From an uncultured Collinsella sp. (GTDB taxonomy: Bacteria; Actinomycetota; Coriobacteriia; Coriobacteriales; Coriobacteriaceae), in the NCBI GenBank assembly GCA_902479205.1, contig CABSNX010000133.1:1-5627 (forward strand): a stretch of DNA of 5,627 nucleotides, read 5' to 3'. The notes below the pieces were generated by a model. The model was not told the origin of the DNA, made no database searches, and saw only the letters and a list, made by a program, of their open reading frames with translations. Every line of letters starts with the position of its first letter. The stretch's first letter is position 1. This document shows, piece by piece, positions 1-5,247 of this stretch. The translations under genes and the position numbers were made by a program.

Positions 1-968
1 AGACCCGGGGTGGTCTTGAGGTCGGCGATGGGCTCGGTGTTGCGGATGCCGGCGACGACGTCCTCGCCCTGAGCGTTGACCAGAAAGTCACCGTAGAACT
101 CCTTGGTGCCGTCGGCCGGGTTGCGTGTAAAGGCGACGCCGGTCGCCGAGGTCTCGCCCTTATTGCCAAAGGCCATGGCCTGGACGTTGACGGCGGTGCC
201 AAGGTCATCGGAAATGCCGTGCTGCTTGCGGTAGATGCAGGCGCGCTCGTTCATCCAGCTGCCAAAGACGGCCTGGATAGCAAGGCGCAGCTGAAGCTCC
301 GGATCGTGCGGGAAGACGGGCTTGCCGTCGGCGACTTCGAGCTCGGGATACAGGGCGGCCTCGACGTTGTCGGAGAAAATGCCCTTGAACGTCTCGACAA
401 GCTCCTGCAGGTCCTCGGCCGAAAGCTCGGAGTCGACGCGAACGCCGGCGACCAGGCGGGCCTGGGTCAGGGCATTCTCGAACAAGTCGGCATCGACACC
501 CATGACGACGTTGGAGAACATCTGGATAAAGCGACGATAGCTGTCCCAGGCAAAGCGCGGGTTCTGCGTCTGGGCGATGAGTCCCTGAACGGAGTCGTCG
601 TTGAGGCCTAAGTTGAGGACCGTGTCCATCATGCCGGGCATGGAGAACGGAGCGCCCGAGCGAACCGACACGAGCAGCGGATCGGAGGCGTCGCCAAGCT
701 TCTTGCCGCAGCGGGCCTCGAGGTCGGCCTCGGCAGCAACGATCTCATCGAGTGCGCCTTCGGGCCAGAGGTTGCCGGCACCGGAGTACTCGACACAGGT
801 CTGGCAGGTAATGGTAAAGCCACCGGGAACCGGCAGGCCGATGCGGCTCATCTCGGCAAGGTTTGCGCCCTTGCCGCCAAGCACAAAGTTCATGGACTTG
901 TCGCCCTCAGTGACACAGGTGCCCTGGGCGTCGGTTCCAAAACGGTAAACCCTCTTGCAATCGCTCAC
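1..968 (-). CDS. ppdK: Pyruvate, phosphate dikinase, N-terminal part (322 codons, cut by window edge)
   Basis: Cytoplasmic enzyme interconverting pyruvate + ATP + Pi and PEP + AMP + PPi. The visible part is the N-terminal ATP-grasp nucleotide-binding domain. Family landmarks seen: the LGGKGANLAEM block at residues 30-40, where Lys33 matches the ATP-binding lysine of characterised PPDKs; GLPVPGGFTIT at 44-54; SVRSG at 101-105 with the nucleotide-binding Arg103; SMPGMMDTVLNLGLN at 109-123; NPRFAWDSYRRFIQMF at 136-151; and the FGNKGETSATGVAFTRNP stretch at 267-284. The swivelling phosphohistidine domain, the regulatory threonine and the PEP/pyruvate domain lie beyond the left edge; full family members are about 870-900 residues. 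The start is GTG at 968-966, chosen because AAGGGG lies 7 bases upstream and the protein then begins a normal distance before the first conserved block. It follows ppsR, its presumed regulator, after a 298-base gap with its own promoter-like signals. The SGAPFSMPG stretch differs slightly from the commoner SGARASMPG. Identification is very secure. Confidence 0.97.
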   Translation of the reverse strand, partial: MSDCKRVYRFGTDAQGTCVTEGDKSMNFVLGGKGANLAEMSRIGLPVPGGFTITCQTCVEYSGAGNLWPEGALDEIVAAEADLEARCGKKLGDASDPLLVSVRSGAPFSMPGMMDTVLNLGLNDDSVQGLIAQTQNPRFAWDSYRRFIQMFSNVVMGVDADLFENALTQARLVAGVRVDSELSAEDLQELVETFKGIFSDNVEAALYPELEVADGKPVFPHDPELQLRLAIQAVFGSWMNERACIYRKQHGISDDLGTAVNVQAMAFGNKGETSATGVAFTRNPADGTKEFYGDFLVNAQGEDVVAGIRNTEPIADLKTTPG

Positions 969-972
969 GATA

Positions 973-983
973 CTTCCCCTTCC
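973..983 (-). promoter_or_regulatory. Ribosome binding site of ppdK, deciding a GTG start
   Basis: The minus strand reads GGAAGGGGAAG followed by TATC and GTG. The AAGGGG core (981-976) is 7 bases from the GTG. There is no ATG in this frame before Met26, which would remove part of the N-terminus, so this site supports the GTG start. A hairpin (985-998) sits immediately upstream. Confidence 0.75.
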
Positions 984-984
984 A

Positions 985-998
985 TGCGCTCTCGCGCA
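985..998 (-). promoter_or_regulatory. GNRA-tetraloop hairpin just upstream of the ppdK ribosome binding site
   Basis: The minus strand reads TGCGC-GAGA-GCGCA, a perfect 5-bp stem closed by a GAGA loop of the stable GNRA class. In RNA the stem can be prolonged by a G·U, a C-G and a U·G pair to cover 982-1001, which would take up the first two G of the Shine-Dalgarno stretch. It ends 16 bases before the GTG. The same stem with a GTAA loop precedes ppsR (2156-2169). Function unknown: translation control, mRNA stabilisation or protein binding are all possible. Confidence 0.6.
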
Positions 999-1015
999 CG
1001 ACCGTGGTGACGAAT

Positions 1016-1036
1016 CGACCCGCCGGATGCGGGCCG
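1016..1036 (-). promoter_or_regulatory. Second hairpin in the ppdK leader
   Basis: The minus strand reads CGGCCCGC-ATCCG-GCGGGTCG: an 8-bp stem with one G·U pair and a 5-base loop. It begins where a transcript from the TATAGT element at 1049-1044 would be expected to start (about 1037), so it could be a 5'-terminal stem-loop protecting the mRNA. No run of T follows, so it does not look like an intrinsic terminator of ppsR. Confidence 0.5.
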
Positions 1037-1043
1037 TGAGGGA

Positions 1044-1049
1044 ACTATA
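1044..1049 (-). promoter_or_regulatory. Possible -10 element for ppdK (TATAGT)
   Basis: TATAGT matches 5 of 6 bases of the sigma-70 -10 consensus. No good -35 hexamer stands 16-18 bases upstream, as in an activator-dependent promoter. A start near 1037 would give a leader of about 70 bases. The repeats at 1091-1138 would then lie about 55-100 bases upstream of the start, where activators commonly bind. A competing candidate is TTGACC (1174-1169) with TATCTT (1149-1144) at a long 19-base spacing. Confidence 0.4.
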
Positions 1050-1090
1050 CGGCGGACGTTGAGCGGGCTTGCGTAGAGGGCGAGGGGTTT

Positions 1091-1138
1091 GGTAAACGTG
1101 ATAAATGCGGCGGTAAACGGTAGGTAAAGGTGGTTACC
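1091..1138. repeat. GGTAAA-type direct repeats, helically spaced, upstream of ppdK
   Basis: On the plus strand GGTAAACG occurs at 1091-1098 and again at 1112-1119, GGTAAAGG at 1123-1130, and a palindromic GGTTACC at 1132-1138. Start-to-start distances are 21 and 11 bases, close to two turns and one turn of B-DNA, then 9. A further GGTAAAGCG lies on the opposite strand at 1195-1203. Same-face spacing suggests cooperative binding sites for a transcription factor. The factor cannot be named from the sequence. Confidence 0.5.
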
Positions 1139-1152
1139 TTATGAAGATACCA

Positions 1153-1169
1153 CTGCAAGAAAATTGCAG
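1153..1169. repeat. Perfect inverted repeat CTGCAA-N5-TTGCAG, possible operator
   Basis: CTGCAA (1153-1158), five bases GAAAA, then TTGCAG (1164-1169): 6-base arms with exact dyad symmetry. A further ATGCAAG lies at 1175-1181, so TGCAAG appears twice in direct orientation 22 bases apart (1154 and 1176), flanking the inverted half. This looks like an operator rather than a terminator, since no T-run follows on the minus strand. If the TTGACC/TATCTT promoter alternative is right, the dyad fills its spacer. Confidence 0.45.
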
Positions 1170-1266
1170 GTCAAATGCAAGTTCTTTGCTAAATCGCTTT
1201 ACCAATATCGTGCATTATTTTTAGATAGTATTTTAAGGCCGGTGAATTTTTAGCTACCCCAATGAG

Positions 1267-2142
1267 TTAGCTTTGCTGACATCGGCGGGCGGCGCGGCGG
1301 GCACGGGCTTCTTGGATTTCCATCAAATGACCGATGATCTCGGAGGCGCTCTCCTCAATCGCTTTGCCATCGGTACGCACCACAAAGCAGCCCAGACGCT
1401 TCATGAGGGCACGGGCTTCCTCGAGCTCGCTGCGCACGCTCTCGGGCTCGGCATAGGAGCCGGCGACGGCGCGAGCATAGTCATCGCCCAAGCGGCTATC
1501 GCGAATCTCAGAGATCACATCGACAGTCGAAATCAGACCAAACAACCGCATCGGGTCGACCTTGTAAATCGACTTCGGCGGCTCCATGCCATGGGCCAAC
1601 GGAGCATTGGCAACCTTGTAACCCTGATAGGCCAAATACATCGACAGCGGCGTCTTGGACGTGCGCGATACGCCCAGCAGCACGATATCTGCCCCCGAAA
1701 GGTCGTCGCAGCCGCGCCCATCATCGTGCTCAACGAAATACTCCATGGCCTCGATGCGATGGAAATAGCGGTCATCGGTCCTGTGAATCACGCCCGCGAC
1801 GCCCTTGGGCGGCACACCGATGAGCGATGACAGCACGGCAAGTGTCGGACCGATCAGGTCGACCGAACGGATATGAAGCATGCCCAGGTAATCGAGTACG
1901 CGGGCGCGAAGCGCCGGATCGACAATGGTGTGGAACACGGCAATATCACGATGGTCCGCATCGACGCGCGGACCCACAAACGACTTGACCTGCTCCACCG
2001 AGTTCACCTTGGGCAGGCGCAAGAGACGAAAAGCCCCTTCATCAAATTGCCCGGACGCCGCAAGCACCACCTCACAAGCGGTATCACCGAGCGAGTCGGA
2101 GATAACGATAACGGTGGGACGAGCGGTGACCGGGCAATCCAT
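1267..2142 (-). CDS. ppsR: PPDK regulatory protein (DUF299 bifunctional kinase/pyrophosphorylase)
   Basis: A 291-residue cytoplasmic protein of the DUF299 (Kinase-PPPase) family. Known members use ADP to phosphorylate a threonine next to the catalytic histidine of PPDK, inactivating it, and reverse this by Pi-dependent dephosphorylation yielding PPi. A sister group acts on PEP synthase; the neighbouring ppdK makes PPDK the likely target. Seen in the sequence: an N-terminal strand with VIVISDSLGDTA (residues 11-22; family usually SDSTGETA, so Thr is Leu here), the RTDDRYFHRIEAMEYFVEHDDG block at 121-142, the P-loop GVSRTSKTP at 157-165, and the DPMRLFGL block at 196-203. The protein is slightly longer than the usual 270 or so because of a basic, Arg-rich C-terminal tail. 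The ATG start is set by AAAGGAG 6 bases upstream. It lies 34 bases after glyS, so is probably cotranscribed with glyQS. Symbol ppsR is family usage; the PPDK-specific version is also called RP or PDRP1. Confidence 0.95.
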   Translation of the reverse strand: MDCPVTARPTVIVISDSLGDTACEVVLAASGQFDEGAFRLLRLPKVNSVEQVKSFVGPRVDADHRDIAVFHTIVDPALRARVLDYLGMLHIRSVDLIGPTLAVLSSLIGVPPKGVAGVIHRTDDRYFHRIEAMEYFVEHDDGRGCDDLSGADIVLLGVSRTSKTPLSMYLAYQGYKVANAPLAHGMEPPKSIYKVDPMRLFGLISTVDVISEIRDSRLGDDYARAVAGSYAEPESVRSELEEARALMKRLGCFVVRTDGKAIEESASEIIGHLMEIQEARARRAARRCQQS

Positions 2143-2148
2143 GCGGGG

Positions 2149-2169
2149 CTCCTTTTGCGCTTACGCGCA
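2149..2169 (-). promoter_or_regulatory. GNRA-tetraloop hairpin abutting the ppsR ribosome binding site
   Basis: After the glyS stop the minus strand reads TGCGC-GTAA-GCGCA (2169-2156), a perfect 5-bp stem with a GTAA loop of the GNRA class, directly followed by the strong Shine-Dalgarno AAAGGAG (2155-2149) and, 6 bases on, the ATG. Twelve of its 14 bases match the hairpin before ppdK at 985-998. No T-run follows, so it is not a terminator. It may set translation of ppsR relative to glyS or act as an mRNA processing or stability element. Confidence 0.6.
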
Positions 2170-2176
2170 GGCTGGC

Positions 2177-4273
2177 TTACTTTTTGCGGGCAAGCTCACC
2201 GATGTTGGCGATGCCGGAGAAAACGGCCTCGAAGCGGTTGAGCAGCTTAAGGCGATTATCGCGGAGCTGCTCGTCCTTGTCCATGACCATAACCTCGTCG
2301 AAGAAGCGGTCGATGGGCGCGCGCAGGGCGGCCAGAGCGGCAAACGCGGCAGGATAATCCTCGGCGGCGAGAGCGGCGTCGACGGCGGTCTGAGCGGCCT
2401 CGGAGGCATCGGCAAGCGCAAGCTCGACCTCGCCCATCAGGGCGCGATCGTACTCCGCGCCCAGCTCGGGCTTGGAGATGTGCGCGGCGCGGGCATAGGC
2501 GGTTGCAAGGTTGTCGAAGGTCTCGGCGTCGTTCTTGCGGGCCTCATCGAGGGCGGCGCAGCGGGCGAAGAAGACGGACGGGGCGATGATGTGCACCGCG
2601 GAGACGGCGGCGACGGTATCGGCCGGAATCTTCTCGTCGCGGGCCATGCTCACCAGGCGGCCGTGGAAGAAGTCACGGACCTGCTGGGCGACCTCGGCGG
2701 CGTCAAACTCAATACCCTGCTCGCTATAGAGCTCAAGGGCGAAGTCAATCAGCGACGTGGGGTCAATCGGCAGACGATCGCGCAGGATGTTGATGATGCC
2801 GATGGCGGCGCGACGCAGCGCGTAGGGGTCCGAAGAGCCGGTCGGGGGCTCGCCGATGGCAAAGATACCGGCAATGGTATCGAGCTTGTCAGCACAGGCC
2901 ACGATGCAGCCAGCGGTGCCCTCGGGCAGCTCATCGCCGGCAAAGCGGGGACGATAATGATCGCGAATGGCGTGGGCGACCTCGTCGTTCTCCCCCATCG
3001 CGCTGGCGTAATAACCACCCATTACGCCCTGCTGGCTCGTGAACTCGACGACGGCGTTGGACACCAGGTCGGCCTTGCACAGGTGCGCGGCGCGTGCGGC
3101 ATCGGCAGCCAGGTGGGCGCCCAGATGGGCCTCGCGGGCGATGGCGAGCGCGAGCTGCTCAATGCGCTCGGACTTGGCGAGCACGCTACCAAGCTTCTCC
3201 TGGAAGGCGACCTTGGCCAGACGCTCGCGGAACTCGTCGAGGGAAATCTTCAGGTCCTCCTCGTAGAAGAACTTGGCATCGTCCAGACGGGCACGCACGA
3301 CGCGCTCGTTGCCGTCGATCACGCGCTCGGCGTTCTCGGGCTTGCTGTTGGAGACGACCACGAACTCACGCGTGAGCTTGCCCTCGCCGTCATAGATCGG
3401 GAAGTAGCGCTGGTTGGTGAGCATGGACTCGCAGATGATCTCGTGCGGGACCTTGAGGAACTCCTCATCGAAGGTACCGACAAGCACCGTCGGCCACTCG
3501 CAGAGGTTGATGACCTCCTCGAAGACCTTCTTGGGCGTGTCGACATGGCAACCGGGGCGCGCAGCCTCGACCTCGGCGATACCGGCAAGGATGGCTTCAC
3601 GACGACGCTCGGCAGAAAGCACGCCGGCGTCCTCGAGCACCTGCTCGTAGACGGCGGGGCTGGCGACCACATGGTCACCAGGGCCAAGTACGCGATGACC
3701 ACGCGTGGTGTTGCCACTCGTCACGTCGGCAAACGACACGGGCACAACATCCTCGCCCAAAAGGCAGCAGATCCAGCGGACCGGACGAACAAAGGTCGCA
3801 TGCTCGTGACCCCAACGCTGGCTGCGGTAGTTGGGCCACTGCAGGCCGGCGATGGTCTTCTCGCACAGAGCGGTCAGAATCGGCGTAGCCGGTGCGGAGG
3901 GAATGTTCTTCTCGGCGAACACATACTCGCGACCGTCAGTGTCCTCGCGACGGACCAGGTCCTCGGCAGCCACACCGCACTTGCGAGCGAAGCCCTGGGC
4001 GGCCTTGGTGGCGTTGCCGTCGGCATCAAAGGCAATGTTTGCCGCGGGACCACGCTTGACCTCGTGAACCTCATCGGTCGCGGTGGCGACATTAGCCACG
4101 AGCGCGGCAAGACGACGCGGGCTCGAGATCACGCGGACCTCGCCGTGAGCCAGACCGGCCTCGTCGAGACCCTTGGCGATCATGGTGCCAAGCTGCTTGA
4201 CGGCATTGTTCAGCGGTGAGGAGGGCATTTCCTCCGTACCGATCTCAAACAGGAAATCCTTAGCGTCTGCCAT
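2177..4273 (-). CDS. glyS: Glycyl-tRNA synthetase, beta subunit
   Basis: 698-residue beta chain of alpha2beta2 glycyl-tRNA synthetase; cytoplasmic. The alpha chain activates glycine, while beta is needed for tRNA-Gly recognition and charging. Length matches the family (about 690). Landmarks: N-terminal FLFEIGTEEMP (residues 7-17), SSPRRLAALV (50-59), WPNYRSQRWG (146-155) and FVRPVRW (161-167), RGHRVLG (191-197), LTNQRYFPI (285-293), VVSNSKPENAERVIDGNERVVRARLDDAKFFYEED (306-340, family core), FQEKLGS (357-363), the HD-type domain around AAHLCKADLV (395-404) and QGVMGGYYA (415-423), ADKLDTIAGIFAIGEPPTGSSDPYALRRAAIGI (461-493), and the C-terminal DALR-like anticodon-binding region ending in FFDEVMVMDKDEQLRDNRLKLL (657-678). 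The ATG is 3 bases after the glyQ stop, with GAGGTG 9 bases upstream, so it is translationally coupled to glyQ. No frameshift or missing block seen. Confidence 0.98.
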   Translation of the reverse strand: MADAKDFLFEIGTEEMPSSPLNNAVKQLGTMIAKGLDEAGLAHGEVRVISSPRRLAALVANVATATDEVHEVKRGPAANIAFDADGNATKAAQGFARKCGVAAEDLVRREDTDGREYVFAEKNIPSAPATPILTALCEKTIAGLQWPNYRSQRWGHEHATFVRPVRWICCLLGEDVVPVSFADVTSGNTTRGHRVLGPGDHVVASPAVYEQVLEDAGVLSAERRREAILAGIAEVEAARPGCHVDTPKKVFEEVINLCEWPTVLVGTFDEEFLKVPHEIICESMLTNQRYFPIYDGEGKLTREFVVVSNSKPENAERVIDGNERVVRARLDDAKFFYEEDLKISLDEFRERLAKVAFQEKLGSVLAKSERIEQLALAIAREAHLGAHLAADAARAAHLCKADLVSNAVVEFTSQQGVMGGYYASAMGENDEVAHAIRDHYRPRFAGDELPEGTAGCIVACADKLDTIAGIFAIGEPPTGSSDPYALRRAAIGIINILRDRLPIDPTSLIDFALELYSEQGIEFDAAEVAQQVRDFFHGRLVSMARDEKIPADTVAAVSAVHIIAPSVFFARCAALDEARKNDAETFDNLATAYARAAHISKPELGAEYDRALMGEVELALADASEAAQTAVDAALAAEDYPAAFAALAALRAPIDRFFDEVMVMDKDEQLRDNRLKLLNRFEAVFSGIANIGELARKK

Positions 4274-4288
4274 GGCTTACGCCACCTC
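4273..4288 (-). promoter_or_regulatory. glyQ/glyS junction: ribosome binding site and small GTAA hairpin
   Basis: The minus strand reads GAGGTGGCGTAAGCC then ATG. GAGGTG (4288-4283) is the glyS Shine-Dalgarno, lying inside the end of glyQ. TGGC-GTAA-GCCA (4284-4273) can fold into a 4-bp hairpin, with a further G·U, whose GNRA loop contains the glyQ stop codon TAA and whose stem reaches into the glyS start codon. A ribosome terminating glyQ would melt it, which fits coupled, equal synthesis of the two subunits. Confidence 0.5.
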
Positions 4289-5188
4289 GCCTTCCTGGTC
4301 GGCATTCTCGTTGACTCCGGCGACCTCGGCCATGTAGGCCTCGCAGCACGCCTTGGCGACGGCGCGGACGCGCAGGATGTAGTTGGCACGCTCGACCGCG
4401 GACAGGGCGCCGCGGGCATCGAGCAGGTTGAAAGCGTGGCTGCACTTCATGACGCAGTCATATGCCGGCAGCGGCAGCTTGCGCTCCAGGCAGGAATGGC
4501 ACTCGGCCTCGTAGTCATCAAACTTCTGACGCATCATCTCGACGTTTGCGACCTCAAAGTTATAGGCACTGAACTCGCGCTCGTTCTCGAGGAACACGTC
4601 GCCATAGGTCATGGGCGTGCCGTCGGGCAGGTAGCTCCACACCAAGTCGTAGACCGAGTTAACGCCCTGCGCATACATGGCAATGCGCTCTAGGCCATAG
4701 GTGATCTCGACGGGTACGGGGTCGACCTCGATGCCGCCTACCTGCTGGAAGTACGTAAACTGCGTGACCTCCATGCCGTTGAGCCAGACCTCCCAGCCAA
4801 GGCCCCAGGCGCCGAGCGTCGGGCTCTCCCAGTCGTCCTCGACAAAGCGGACGTCATGGTCGTTGGGGTCCAGACCGATAGCGGCAAGAGACCCCAGGTA
4901 AAGCTCCTGGGCGTTGACCGGTGAGGGCTTGATGAGCACCTGGAACTGATAGTAGTGCTGCATGCGGTTGGGGTTCTCGCCGTAGCGGCCGTCGGCGGGA
5001 CGGCGGCAAGGCTGCGCATAGCAGGTGCGCCACTCGGCGGGACCGAGCGAGCGCAGCGTGGTCGCGGTATGGAAGGTACCGGCACCGACCTCGGAGTCAT
5101 AGGGCTGCATAATGACGCAGCCCTGCTCGCCCCAGTACTGCTGGAGGCGCAGGATGATGTCTTGGAAGGAAAGCGATGAAGCGTTCAT
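4277..5188 (-). CDS. glyQ: Glycyl-tRNA synthetase, alpha subunit
   Basis: 303-residue catalytic subunit of the alpha2beta2 class II synthetase, forming glycyl-adenylate from glycine and ATP before transfer to tRNA-Gly; cytoplasmic. Landmarks: SFQDIILRLQQYWGEQGCVIMQPYD (residues 7-31), EVGAGTFHTATTLR (33-46), motif 2 YAQPCRRPADGRYGENPNR (57-75), HYYQFQVLIKPSP (78-90), the invariant DVRFVEDDWESPTLGAWGLGWEVWLNGMEVTQFTYFQQVGG (112-152, substrate pocket), motif 3 TYGLERIAMYAQG (163-175), and CSHAFNLLDARGALS (249-263). Length is normal (about 290-300). The C-terminal part is rather cysteine-rich (C230, C233, C245, C249, C281, C282), with no clear metal-site pattern. The ATG start fits the family N-terminus; GAGGGG lies 11 bases upstream. 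First gene of the glyQ-glyS-ppsR unit. Only 59 bases separate it from lepB, too short for a T-box riboswitch, so glycine-tRNA control of that type is not encoded here. Confidence 0.98.
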   Translation of the reverse strand: MNASSLSFQDIILRLQQYWGEQGCVIMQPYDSEVGAGTFHTATTLRSLGPAEWRTCYAQPCRRPADGRYGENPNRMQHYYQFQVLIKPSPVNAQELYLGSLAAIGLDPNDHDVRFVEDDWESPTLGAWGLGWEVWLNGMEVTQFTYFQQVGGIEVDPVPVEITYGLERIAMYAQGVNSVYDLVWSYLPDGTPMTYGDVFLENEREFSAYNFEVANVEMMRQKFDDYEAECHSCLERKLPLPAYDCVMKCSHAFNLLDARGALSAVERANYILRVRAVAKACCEAYMAEVAGVNENADQEGEVA

Positions 5189-5199
5189 GCCTCTAATAT

Positions 5200-5240
5200 C
5201 CCCTCGTCGAAACGATTACACGGTTAGGTACTGTACTATA
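5200..5240 (-). promoter_or_regulatory. Possible promoter -10 box and ribosome binding site of glyQ
   Basis: In the lepB-glyQ gap the minus strand has TATAGT (5240-5235), 5 of 6 to the -10 consensus, giving a start near 5228 and a leader of about 40 bases. No convincing -35 is seen at normal spacing, where the DNA is the end of lepB. A TCGT-TTCG-ACGA mini-hairpin (5215-5204, UUCG loop) leads into the Shine-Dalgarno GAGGGG (5205-5200), 11 bases from the ATG. The promoter call is tentative; cotranscription with lepB is the alternative. Confidence 0.4.
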
Positions 5241-5247
5241 GCGGTTT

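Larger units (their letters stand above)
969..1266. other. Intergenic region between ppsR and ppdK
   Basis: This 298-base stretch holds no credible gene. From ppsR towards ppdK it contains an AT-rich island (roughly 1140-1262) unlike the surrounding GC-rich DNA, the CTGCAA dyad, the GGTAAA repeat array, a possible -10 box, two leader hairpins and the ppdK ribosome binding site. I see no GC stem followed by a T-run after the ppsR stop, so either termination is factor-dependent or some transcription from glyQS-ppsR reads into ppdK. Confidence 0.8.

Noticed and set aside
219..948. Plus-strand open frames opposite ppdK (219-611 and 601-948)
   Set aside because: They are shadows of the clear PPDK reading frame on the minus strand, without family resemblance.
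1016..1036. GC-rich hairpin as a rho-independent terminator
   Set aside because: The stem is strong, but the minus strand continues with ATTCGTCACC and has no T tail.
1153..1169. CTGCAA/TTGCAG dyad as an intrinsic terminator of ppsR
   Set aside because: The stem is short and half A/T, and no T-run follows it on the minus strand; an operator reading is better.
1171..1266. T-box, riboswitch or small RNA gene in the ppsR-ppdK gap
   Set aside because: I looked for conserved riboswitch-type cores and tRNA-like folds and saw none; the structure visible is short dyads and direct repeats.
1273..1830. A 185-codon plus-strand frame opposite ppsR
   Set aside because: Shadow of the DUF299 gene, whose P-loop and other blocks are intact on the minus strand.
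1925..4219. A 764-codon open frame on the plus strand, opposite most of glyS and part of ppsR
   Set aside because: GC-rich codon use leaves few stops on the antisense strand. Its composition (Gly, Leu, Val, Asp and His in repetitive patches) is that of a mirrored gene, it resembles no family I know, and glyS and ppsR opposite it are unmistakable.
5234..5239. Plus-strand -10-like TACTAT in the lepB-glyQ gap
   Set aside because: No -35 at suitable spacing and no plus-strand gene follows; the sequence overlaps the minus-strand TATAGT candidate.
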